From: Hydractinia symbiolongicarpus
Lineage: Eukaryota > Cnidaria > Hydrozoa > Anthoathecata > Hydractiniidae
Assembly (NCBI RefSeq): GCF_029227915.1
Contig: NC_079877.1
Coordinates: 29,289,851-29,353,850, forward strand
Reading direction: 5' to 3'
DNA length: 64,000 bases
Shown here one piece after another: positions 34,501 to 44,630 of the stretch (position 1 is its first letter; every line of letters starts with the position of its first letter). Under the pieces are notes generated by a model. It was given only the letters and a program-made list of their open reading frames with translations. It was not told where the DNA came from and did not search any database. The position numbers and the translations under genes were made by a program.

Positions 34501-34952
34501 AAAAAAATAAATTCACAGAAGGTACACTATAATTCATGTAATGCATTAGGGTCGATATCTACCCCAAATAATAATAAACAGGGAGAAAAGACTTTAAAAC
34601 ATATTAAACATTAAAAAAAACTGCATACGTTCTCTTTCTTAAACTATCTTGTTGAATACAAAATTTTCAAAAAAAATTTTTTTTAACGCACAGGTAAAGC
34701 ATTTTCATTGAGAACACATGGTATACCATGGTATATGTGTCGCCGTTCGCAAGACATAGCTACTGTAATTGATTTCTCCCAGCAAAGGCGGAATCTTTAA
34801 CTTGCGTTTAATATCACTAATACATATATAATATATTGAAGAAACAATATGAACATGTAATGATCGAGAATTTAGTTTCCAATAAGATAACTGAGAACAA
34901 CCGACAAACAAAGTGAGAAGGCAAAACTTACGTTAGCCGAGAATAGCCACAT
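31573..34952 (-). CDS. Unrecognised multi-pass membrane protein, 5 exons
   Basis: Exons 33828-33343, 32934-32694, 32081-31969 and 31881-31573 join in phase with GT/AG borders; a proposed first exon 34952-34932 (MWLFSAN) also fits phase 0, giving 389 residues. An acidic/basic cytoplasmic-like N-terminus (SEEEKEEEEKE) of about 80 residues is followed by six or seven hydrophobic segments: LSGIGLWVLSLLYHFASD, TFLAVQAVWFSAFILLTW, IPYIALVFGIISSAIQ, HIYFAYMLFWVLPTAIML, LTTLLFTAVICFGLNAYLFL, LLPAAVMIYPLCQAAWV. A soluble loop of about 45 residues lies before the last two. The long N-terminus and the loop before the last pair of helices recall gustatory-receptor-like proteins, but no signature motif was identified, so this is only a suggestion. 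Confidence 0.65.
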
Positions 34953-35933
34953 TCTTGTAAAAAATTCCTCATAACCTCAATGATAGTGGCAAATATAAAT
35001 CTGACTTATGAGGAAAAATCTGAAACTTGTATATATTTGTTGTTGCTTAAAAAAAGTGTTAATTATTATGAATTGTCGTACTGGCTCTCCTCCTTTAAAA
35101 ATAGATAGTACATACGTTCAACGAGCTTTAAACTGGGTTTAAATACAACGGGGGAGCACATAGAAGCCAACGTGCAACATATTAGGAAAATTCACAGAAG
35201 AAATTAATTTTTATTTCATTATTTTTATTATGATGTTTCAGTATGTTATTTTGGGGGTGTAGATTGGTTTTCTTTCAATTTTGCTACAAGCATTCTAACC
35301 AACTTCGTGAAATTTGTTTACGTTTTGTATTATTTTCTTCCAACTCCCTGTAGAGTAATGAAAAAGCAATTGTGAACTTTCTCGTCACTTTTCTTTCTTT
35401 GTTATTTTATTTTAAACAATTTATTTTATTAACATTACTCTTTTTATTGTGTGACTAAATAAATTTTGTGGCAAAATAATAAATTTTTAATCTTGATTTC
35501 AATCAAAAAACATGTTTTCCTTTTCTTTTAAAAAAATAAATAAACAAAAAAATGAGCCCATTTTTACCTACGTTAGTTTTTTGTTGACTTTGCTTCTCCT
35601 TTTCTCGTGCATCAAAAAGGAGGATACAAAGTTGGGTGGGTGGGGCTATTATTTAAAAGTTTTACCCCCAATAAACACCAGGCTTGTTTTGGTCTAGTGT
35701 AGCATCAAAGGGGGGATAACGTGCCCGCCAGATATTATTCTGGACTACTTATGCTTAGATGATAAAATCTGGCAAATTTGTAGAAAGATTTCAGTTTAAA
35801 AATAATTTGATGAAGTTATAGGGGTAATAAATGATGCCCTAAAGTAAGCCTTTTTCCCAATTTTACAATAAATTTGAATTCCTCAACTTGATTTTGAGTA
35901 GCTCTATTGACTAAATAGCAAAAAAAACATTTT

Positions 35934-36140
35934 AATGACGTCATTGGGATCGGAAATGATTTCATGTTTATACCAGATTTTCTTTTTTTAACGATAAAAG
36001 TAAAAAGTTCCATTTTCTACAGGTATTGATGTCCATGCCGTTATACTTGGTAGCTAGCTACATATTTAGAATGTTGCATTTAAAAATGTGCAAGATAATG
36101 AAAATAATATAATGACGTCATTGGGATCGAAAATGACGTC
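35934..36140. repeat. Direct repeat around TGACGTCATTGGGATCG
   Basis: The segment aatgacgtcattgggatcg occurs at 35934 and again at 36111, in the same orientation 177 bp apart, each followed by (g/a)aaatga. The second copy has an additional TGACGTC immediately downstream. The sequence between is AT-rich. Confidence 0.6.
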
Positions 36141-36259
36141 CTTTGATATAGTGATACTTCTTTAAATCTGCTCTGTATTTTATTGCTTAGGAAGCATATA
36201 TCTCCTTAGCAACACCATAGTAACCACCTGTTGGCTGTAGCACACACTTTGTTCCGATC

Positions 36260-36458
36260 GATGTTTTTCGCATAGATCACCCTTTTATAACTACTATAAA
36301 CCTATCAAACAGACGAATAACCAATCAAATTATAATATAGCCATTTTTTAGCTCAAAAATATTTTTTTAATTATATCGCAGTTTTTATAAAAGATCGTAA
36401 CAAGTTATCGTGAACCATAGGGAGTAGTTATAAAAGGGTAAATGATGCGAAAAACATC
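36260..36458. repeat. Inverted-repeat element with ~37-bp arms
   Basis: gatgtttttcgcatagatca followed by cccttttataactact at the left is complemented at the right by agtagttataaaagggtaaa followed by tgatgcgaaaaacatc. The element is 199 bp with an AT-rich centre, a MITE-like layout. No TSD is clear. Confidence 0.6.
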
Positions 36459-36587
36459 TAGCACACTTTCACTTCTAGCATATTTTATACAGAACCTCGA
36501 GGTGGATTAGGGGAGGAAGCGAGGATTCGCTCTTCACTTTAGTAACCAACATAAATGAAATAAGTAAATAATAATAAATACTATACA

Positions 36588-36893
36588 CGGACTGGTGGCC
36601 TTGTAGTAGAGCGTTCGCCTTTAGTGCGGGAGGTCTTGGGTTCAAACCCAGACCGAGTTATGCCAGAGACTATGAAAGTATGCAACTATTCTTTCTTCTT
36701 AGCGTTCAGTATGAGAATAGGATTCATGTCTAAGGCGGTTGTCTAGTTGAGCAGTTGTTGTGTTTGCACGCCGTCCGTAGCTTAAATGGGAGCTTCAAAT
36801 GCACTAGGACTCCCTTCTCAGGAACCTCATTGATAACAGTTCGCATAGAAACTGAAGAGGCTATCCTGGGTAAATAATAGTAGTAATAATAGA
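36588..36893 (+). mobile_element. tRNA-derived SINE
   Basis: The head resembles a tRNA: box A-like tggccttgtagtagagcg and box B ggttcaaaccc with about 35 bp between them. A tRNA-unrelated body of about 200 bp follows, and a 3' tail of taatagtagtaataatag repeats. The cloverleaf is degenerate, so it is a SINE rather than a functional tRNA gene. Confidence 0.65.
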
Positions 36894-37871
36894 ATACCAT
36901 TACAGCATCTTAGAACACTCAAGCATGGCTGTCAGCAAATCTCCCACTTCACTCCGGTGCTAATAGTTTTTTAATTGGAGGATAAAGAATGAAATGTAAT
37001 AATTGAAATGAATTTAGAAATAATAAACTTAACAAGTATTAAGTTGGATTAAAAGTGACTAAATTTCGTGCAGGTGACAAATATTTTCACCGAGTAAATT
37101 TGTTAACTCCTTTAAGAAAAAGAAAGAGACGGCTTATTGGAAACACGCAATTAGAATGATAGTCGTGCTACAGGTCGCATGATATATAGCTGTGGACACA
37201 TCTTTCCGAGCCCCACCATTGTTCTGTATCTTCTTGTTTTATATTTATATATTATATGTTCAATTACAATTACCAAGTAGAATTATTTTCCAACCAAAAT
37301 ATTTGCAAACGAATCGAATAATATGGGTAGCACTTGTACAGTTTGGTCTCGTTCTAAATTTTTCTTTTGGGGGGGACAAAAAAATCTAAAAGCTATGTGG
37401 ACAAGTTTAAGATCAATAATTTACTGCGGCTGACCAGTACATCTTTGTCCCGTAGCAAGGAAGCCGACGTGCGGGATTCAGCGGAACATTAGAACGTCGT
37501 GTGTCGGCTGTCTTACAATGTGCAGATTAGTTAGTTCCAATAGTTGAAGCGTAGATTGTTCACTTGTTGAACTGGATACTTTCTTATTTAACAGTTAACG
37601 AGATGAACAGAAAATAATGCTCACCCCGGTAAAACTTAAAACGAAAAAGGATTTTTTTTATCAAAATGTAAATGTTTCTTTCAACCTTTTCTTCAGGTTT
37701 ATTCTCAGGACTACTGTCGACGCCGCGCTATCTGAGACTAAAAGGAAATGTCGAAAAATTGTTGACTTATGATGAACGGTACAAATGTTATTCAAAGGAA
37801 AGTTCTTCAAGAATTTTATACTAATTTTTTTTTGCGCGCGCATGTATTTTTAATACAAATTAAATTTAAAA

Positions 37872-37929
37872 AGGCGTTGCAAAATTCCTATTTATTGCAA
37901 ATAATAGGAATTTCGCAATTTAACGCCGC
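37872..37929. repeat. Small palindromic hairpin
   Basis: ggcgttgcaaaattcctatt is followed after a short loop by aataggaatttcgcaattta and acgcc, an almost complete palindrome of 58 bp. Likely the remnant of a small foldback element. Confidence 0.6.
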
Positions 37930-38276
37930 AATTTAACGCCTAAATATTTCTTAACATTCTCGGCAGCAAAAAACAAAGAACCATATCAATAGTTCTATTT
38001 TTTTGATTATGTTAGTGTTAGCCTAATAATGTAATAATAATCTGGTAACGTAAAAGCTGTTTGGATGGGTTTACTTCAATAATTGATTTAATTTGCATTT
38101 CCCTATAATAATGCTTACCCAAAATAATTTGCTTACAAAAATTATAATTTCTTTACTTATCAGATTCGACAAAGGCGAATGATTGGAGAAATTTATTTAA
38201 CGAAATTTCTATTTAACTTGTCAATACCCGCGAAAAAAGCTAAATTTATCAGGTAGAGATGATAAAAAAGACAACC

Positions 38277-38624
38277 TTAAAAATACAACGCATATATTCC
38301 CAAAACATAATCGACTGCAACTTTATCACATCGTTTGTTTTTCTTCCCAAACATTTCTCGAATCTCTCTTGACCGAACTTCCGCTTTCTTTTTATTTTTT
38401 GTGCTTGACGAAGCCACACACGGCGTACATTTGCTGGTTCCCACGAAATCGTTCTCATGGATGACGGATAAGAACGTCCCCATTATATCTTCATCATTTG
38501 GTTCGAGATAGAGTTCCCCTAACAACTGTTCATACCGGGCAATCAATGAATGGTTCCTTATGCTGCTGAGTATTGTGATGGTGACAAGACAAGGAACATC
38601 GAGTCCACCTTGAATAAAAGGGGG
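38277..38624 (-). CDS. Unrecognised 115-residue open frame, possibly a gene or transposon fragment
   Basis: Open between a TAG at 38625-38627 and a stop at 38277. It reads PPFIQGGLDVPCLVTITILS, RNHSLIARYEQLLGELYLEP, an acidic segment, then a Lys/Arg-rich segment (KNKKKAEVRSREIREMFGKK) and VDYVLGIYALYF. There is no ATG near its start and no clear signal peptide. Composition looks protein-like, unlike the surrounding DNA, but no family was recognised and flanking exons could not be found. Confidence 0.3.
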   Translation of the reverse strand, partial: PPFIQGGLDVPCLVTITILSSIRNHSLIARYEQLLGELYLEPNDEDIMGTFLSVIHENDFVGTSKCTPCVASSSTKNKKKAEVRSREIREMFGKKNKRCDKVAVDYVLGIYALYF

Positions 38625-39139
38625 CTACGTCGATAATGTTTCCCAGTTACCGTCGCTTGTACCCTTGCAACCCTTTGTAATATGAATTTGGTAATCCTTG
38701 ATATCTCCATTAAAAGATGTCCCGCCACACGTTATGAAATCACAAGAGATAAGTGTTGTTTCCCAGGCACGTGTTTAATCCTGTCGGAGTTTTACTTTGC
38801 TTATGAGTTCTGATTCAAGTCATCTTTCGAACATTTTCTTTCTGAAGTAGAATATCAAGAGTCCCATTCATTTTTTAAACGTTTGCAACACAGGAAACAA
38901 TAGAAACGTTCGAACGTTTGTGAGGATGACTCCAACTCAGAATGGGAACCTGACGGTGATTCTGATAATTAATCAGCACCAGAATCTAGATGGAAATGCA
39001 TTTGATGCATTCGACCATGGCTTATGATTAGTAAGAAAGTGGCAATTTTGTTAGAACATGTCTTTTAATTGCTTCAATTTCCCATTTCGGAAGGCTTCTC
39101 GTGGAATGCAAAGTTAATAAATTACATTTTTTTATTTAA

Positions 39140-39315
39140 AGTCCACTTCCACGAAAATTAATTCCCGCGAAAGTTTAAAATACGAACAATTCGTGAAAAT
39201 TAATGCTCGCGAAAAATCAAAATTTCTTAGATTTGCGAAAATCAATACCCACGAAGTACAACGTTTTTTGACTCGCGAGAATTAGTACCCGTGAAAATTA
39301 GTACTCCTAAGGTAT
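39140..39315. repeat. Degenerate tandem repeat of CGCGAAAATTAAT type
   Basis: Six to seven related units: cacgaaaattaattcccgcg, attcgtgaaaattaatgctc, tttgcgaaaatcaataccca, cgcgagaattagtacccgtg. Unit length drifts (about 25-33 bp). The same kind of unit (gcgaaaataaatcttcc) appears near 57550, so it is a dispersed satellite-like motif. Confidence 0.6.
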
Positions 39316-40855
39316 ATCCACTTTCGGATATTGATTAGACTGACTGTGGCAGTTGTATGCTGGCAAAATAGAACCTCGTACGTAGGACAATTTTTCGCTT
39401 TTTTAGGCAAAATATATTCGCCATTGTGCATTTCTCCGAACAAGCTAGAACAGTGACGCAATTAATTTTTCATTGCAAGACAATGTTCAGCAAAGTAATC
39501 ATAGCCCCATTGTTGTTAAAAGAGAGCGGCACCTGGAGGTGAACGATAAGAGAATAAAAAAGTGTCAGATTTTGTCAAAATTAAAAAAATAAAAAATAGA
39601 GTTTTGGGCTTTGGTAACTCTAAAATCGTCATCAGCATCCTTAAAAATAATAATGCCTCAAAACACGTTTGTTCCGAAAGTTGGGGTACAAACCTAAAAG
39701 TTAACGTCTCTTGACCCACGTCCTACCTATCTGTCGCACTGGTGTGAGGTTTGTACCGGCAGGAGCGTTATTTCGTCTGAAACCATGTAAACACAAAAAA
39801 AATTTCGCAGAGGATTTACTAGTAAGCCGTTTGCTTGGATTTTTAAACAAAAACGGGTAAGTATCAAGCAGTAGGCTTCTGTTTCAAAATTATACACAAG
39901 GTTTCACGTACCTTAAAAATTGGAACTTTTCTTTGTTTCTTTATGTTCACTTTTTCTTTCTTATTTTTCTTTCGTTTATCACTTAATGCATTTGTATCGA
40001 TGTTAAAGATTTCCATGGCATTCAATATTTTTTTAAAGTCATGTAGCTTTAAAAACCAAAGTTATTTCACCTGTGATTAATATAAAAATATTCATACATA
40101 ATTTGCGGTATACATCTTTAATTTTTTTGTGAAATATTTCACTTTATAACCTCTTTGAACCATTTCCCGCTTTTTTCACTTCGTTTCTTTTATAACCAAA
40201 CATGCAATGCCATATTCTCAAATTTCATAGCAATTAAAAGTTTTACAAACGATTTTGTCGTGCATATATTCTTAACATAAAAACAAACCGACAAGAATAT
40301 TAATAATTAAAATAATAACAGTTATTTAAATAATTCTTAGGAGTTGTTGAATCTAGTTGATGAAGTTTTTAACCCCGCAAGACTTGTACTCATTACACGT
40401 TGCCTTAAAATAGAAATAGCAAACTTCTGTACCTTAATTAGTACTGGGGATATTGTGGTAGATCGTCACAAGCCCCAAAAAGTTAAAAAAGCTACAAAAT
40501 TTCAGCACTGCAAAGAAATTATGTCTAGTCAAAGAGGTAGCAGATACTTTCTCCTTTTAAAACCCACCCATCTCACCCTGTCATGTGCTAACGCTATCAA
40601 ACGAAATTATAATCTGTGTTTCCCAAGTTCGTTGATGATTCCATTTGTCCCGTCACGTTCTTGTAGTTGAGACCTTGAAGTTTTAATATGGTTTAATCGC
40701 GAAAAAAAATTCGCGAAATATCTCAACATAACTAAATCGTAAAAATAATCTTCGTAAAATGCATTTTTTTATTCAATGTGATGGCCAAGCCATGAAGAAT
40801 CATGCTGATGACATTGTAAAAAGAGTTTAACCAAATGTTGTAGCTGTGGAGACTC

Positions 40856-41037
40856 GATAGATAATCGATACTCTACACGCAACGATAATCTATCCGCAAC
40901 GATAGTCTACACGCAACGATAATCTATCTGCAACGATAGTCTACACACAACGATACTCTACACGCAACGATAATCTATCCGCAACGATAATCTACACGCA
41001 ACGATAGTCTACACACAACGATAATCTATCCGCAACG
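40856..41037. repeat. Tandem repeat of ~17-18-bp units with alternating subtypes
   Basis: Units of the form cgcaacgataatctatc and cacgcaacgatagtcta alternate for about ten copies, giving a higher-order period of about 35 bp. No coding frame is consistent across the units. Confidence 0.8.
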
Positions 41038-41689
41038 TTCGAACAATAAGACAGCAATACAAAAAAAAAGAGTTATTACATCTGTTTACAGAAGTTAAAA
41101 AATAAACAATAGGCATAATAGACATCAACATAACATCGACAACTAAGCTTCAAAATTAAGTTTCTTTAACACGACAGCTTAAACGCGAACGAATGTGTCA
41201 GAGCAAATCCCAAATTCAAATTCCCGAAATTTCTCAAAACAAACCCCAAATTCAAATCAACCAATGAACACAAAACCAGTGTGGCCACATATTACCCTTT
41301 TATAGTTGCAGAATTAAATGATTGTTCGGGTGAGTAGGATCATTTTTTGCGGTTAAAGCATTAAAGAAGAACGTATTTCCGATAATGATCATGTGAGCAA
41401 GGAAGATCAGAAATAATCAAACCGAAATCACTGTCAGTATTCCAACCACAGAAAATTCTGCCAGACCAAGTGCCATTTGTCCTACCTTAACTTTTCCGAT
41501 CAGTAATAAGAATTACTGTCAAAAAGAGAATTCTCTTAATTATCAAGAGAGGGTGCTAAAGATGCTGATGAATAAGATAACTCCTTACCAATGTTATCAA
41601 CGTATCAAAATGTAACTCGCCAAGGGTGCTGGGGATTTTAATGAATATTTGGGAACATATGACATACCAATAGAAGTTGATTCATCTCT

Positions 41690-41995
41690 GTAATAATAGC
41701 CGTCGTCTGTCTGTCTCTGCGCAGAGCCCCCGCCAAGTTAGAAAATGATGTTACGGAAACACGAATATCAAATATGATATATTTTTATCCACTTTGTTGC
41801 AACGAGTAAATATAAAGGACGGGTGATCCGCGGATTTTTCCACGGGCAAAGACTAGTCTATATTATAATACCCATATACGTCTGTCCGTCCGTCTATTTA
41901 TCTGGCACGCAAAATGGTAGCTTATCTGTGCAAGTAGCGAGATGCACGTAATGCGGTATAAAATATATTTATCCACGGGCTATTGACTAGTTGTA
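41690..41995. repeat. Two tandem diverged copies of a GTCTGTC-headed interspersed repeat
   Basis: Copy one starts near cgtctgtctgtctctgc and copy two near cgtctgtccgtccgtcta. Both continue through 'atttatccac(ttt/ggg)' and reach 'gactagt'. The motif tattataatacccatatacg before the second head is shared in type with ctataataatgcagagtgtg near 45880, so this is a dispersed family. Confidence 0.5.
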
Positions 41996-43479
41996 GCAGA
42001 TTCAAAAAAAGAAGGTAAACTCTGGACTTACACACCAGAGATAAACAATGAAAGACACAATTAAATTCATCCTCGTCAGTGTAAATTTTAAAGAACGTCA
42101 AAATCTACACAAATTTTGTTACCAGTATAAAATCTGAACGCTTGGTTGTTTCAACAAAGCTTAAAGGAGAGGTGGACTGTTGCAGGATTTCGAAATATAA
42201 TAATTTTTCTTTCCTTGATCAAAATTTATTTTGTGGATGCCACGAAATAGTTACTTAAAAGTGATCTCTCGCTAAATTACAAGTTGAGCAAGAGTATATC
42301 ACCGAGCGCTATCACCGCTATGTCCTTCACCGCTATGTCCTTCAGGTAAGAAACAGGGTTAAAAAAGTATTTAAAAAGAAAAGTTTAACTAGAACGCATA
42401 ATTCAATCAATTTCTTGGACAGGCATAAAAAATTTAAGTGAAAATAATGTAATCAAAATGTAAAGATTCTAAGACAGACATGGAAGACTTTTTAGTACCA
42501 AAGAAAAAACTAACATATGAAATAGCTGCAAGTATCACTCCAGATATCAGAACTGCAATTTTGACGGAGTTTTGTTAAACTTTATCAATCGTTTCCTGAT
42601 GATAACCAGAAGTCAGAACTATTTATCGTAAACAGGCCATGCTATTGCTCCACCAGAAGAAAGGCGACTTAAGTAAAGCCATCAACTATCATGGTACAAG
42701 CCACGCCTTATATGCAGGAAGTCACACACTATTGATTCTCACTTCTACAGCTGTCACCATTAAGATAAATAAACAAAGTGTGGGTGGGGTAAAAAATTGG
42801 TATATTTACGCAAACAAACTGAGAACATATTTTCCCGAATGGCGACAATGGTAATTAAAGCATTTTGCGATAAGTTCAAAAGTCGCAAAATCGTGAGATT
42901 TGATTCTCACGAAAATTTATTTCACTAAGGTAGATTTTGATTAGCGAATCAGTTTAACTGAGCAAGAAAACATGTGAGTTTAGTCTTCCGAGTGGATAAT
43001 CAACGAGCAACAAGTAAGCTTAATCAATGGTGGGAAATATTGAGCCTCAGCAAAAGTCTTGTGTGGCTTATAAAAAAATACGTACGCTAATGCTCATAAA
43101 GAATGTTTGCTTGCCTTTTATTAAAAAAAGAAAACATGGTGACCACAGAAAATTATAATATAAATTCCAGGGATTTCCAGCACATTTTTTTTCAGGGCAA
43201 ATTTTTTTGAGAAAAAATCTAAAAAGTTGCTATTGTTCAATAAAAGCTTTTTAAAAAATCAATTAAGTAACAAAACAATTATGTAAACTAAAAAATAATG
43301 AAATAACTTGATGATCGCAAAATACAGAAAAATTTAAACAAGAAAATTAAAATCTTCTCTTTCTTTATATTATAAAAAGTCATTTAATATTGAGTAAAGT
43401 GATTCACATAAAATTCTTCAAACGTTAACCTTTTTAGCTACCCTGTATAACCAAAAATTCAATATAGCATTGCTTAACA

Positions 43480-43615
43480 TACTAGCCTGCCTAGCAGGTT
43501 AGCGGTCAATAGCTGGCATCAATTGATAGCACTAAATTTAAAGAGCGCCGGAGTGGGAACCCAAAACCTTATGCTAACAAGCCGAATGCGCTACCACTAC
43601 ACTAGCTCCGCTCAG
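43480..43615 (-). mobile_element. tRNA-derived SINE, minus strand
   Basis: On the - strand the segment reads gagctagtgtagtggtagcg (box A-like), and then gggttcccactcc (box B-like) about 30 bp later, followed by a short unrelated body toward 43480. Its head differs from that of the SINE at 36588, so it is a separate family or a different tRNA ancestor. Confidence 0.55.
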
Positions 43616-44630
43616 ATTATTTTTTTATGGCCCAAGTACCTACTCATATGCTACTTTCTTGTAAATGTTGTGTATCAAGTTGCGTTGTCAAGTTAAACTA
43701 AATAGATTTTTATGTTTGTGTTAAACCGCTGTTTGTAAAGCCGTGGTTTATGCAACGATTGAAAACCTAAATGGGATCAGTTACGCTCGGGTATATCAAA
43801 CATGAAATTTTAATAATACTCGAAAAACTCTATTAGGTCGCGGTTTTCCGTTTAAAAAATAACAACTGTGTTGAATTCGTTTTGATATTCCTAATTTTGT
43901 TTCTATTGTTATGAATCAGGGTATTGATATTACAGAGAACATTCTAAATTCTCCAATAAAAAAACGTCAAGCGCCACAAAATGAAAATCAGTTAGGCCTT
44001 TTTATCTTTTTTGCGAAAAAAAATTTGTTCCCTCAAATTTATGGTACACGTTCATTTTTTCTGTCTTGTTGTTGATTCACGTGACAAAATAAAATTTAAT
44101 ATTATAATATATATTTAAGAATGTTTCCCAAAAGATTTACAATATAATTTCCTTGACGAAAATGGAATGTGAATCATTATCATTTCAGACTTCAGCTATC
44201 TTATTTTCGTACGTAACACAATGGTTGCTAGGTAAAATATTGATAAACATTTGACATTTATTGTTCTTTGTGAATTAACCACAAGGATTCCATAATGGTA
44301 GAAAACGATAGTTGAAAATATATTATAAAAAATACATTATATATTATTAAAGAAACTTTAAAAGTGAATATTCATTCATGTGGATAAAAACAGTTATTGG
44401 AAATTAAACGAGAATTAACGGGTAATCGCGGATGTGTGTATGCGCCATTTCTTGTGTTGGTAAAAAAAAAAAACTGTATATTTTTTAAAAATAACAAGAT
44501 ATATTTAATATCTAGCTAACTATAGCTAGCTAGCTGGGTACATAACTCATTCAACTTAAAGCAACTAAAGGTTATGTTCTCCGGCTACTAAATATACGTA
44601 CTATTGATGGAGTAGTAGATTGATATTTTT

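Larger units (their letters stand above)
34953..44630. other. Gene-poor, repeat-rich 9.7-kb region
   Basis: No multi-exon gene could be assembled on either strand. One unexplained open frame (38277-38624, - strand) is listed separately. The remaining content is SINEs, simple and tandem repeats, and foldback elements separated by AT-rich unique sequence. Promoter elements of the downstream gene at 44631 should lie at its right end; the gctagctagctgg run near 44525 is the only notable feature there. Confidence 0.45.

Noticed and set aside
36588-36660. Functional tRNA gene
   Set aside because: Box A and box B are present but the acceptor stem does not pair and a SINE body with simple-repeat tail follows.
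40344-40670. 108-codon + strand open frame
   Set aside because: No recognisable domain, no signal or splice partner, and composition like the surrounding AT-rich DNA; kept out of the gene list for lack of support.
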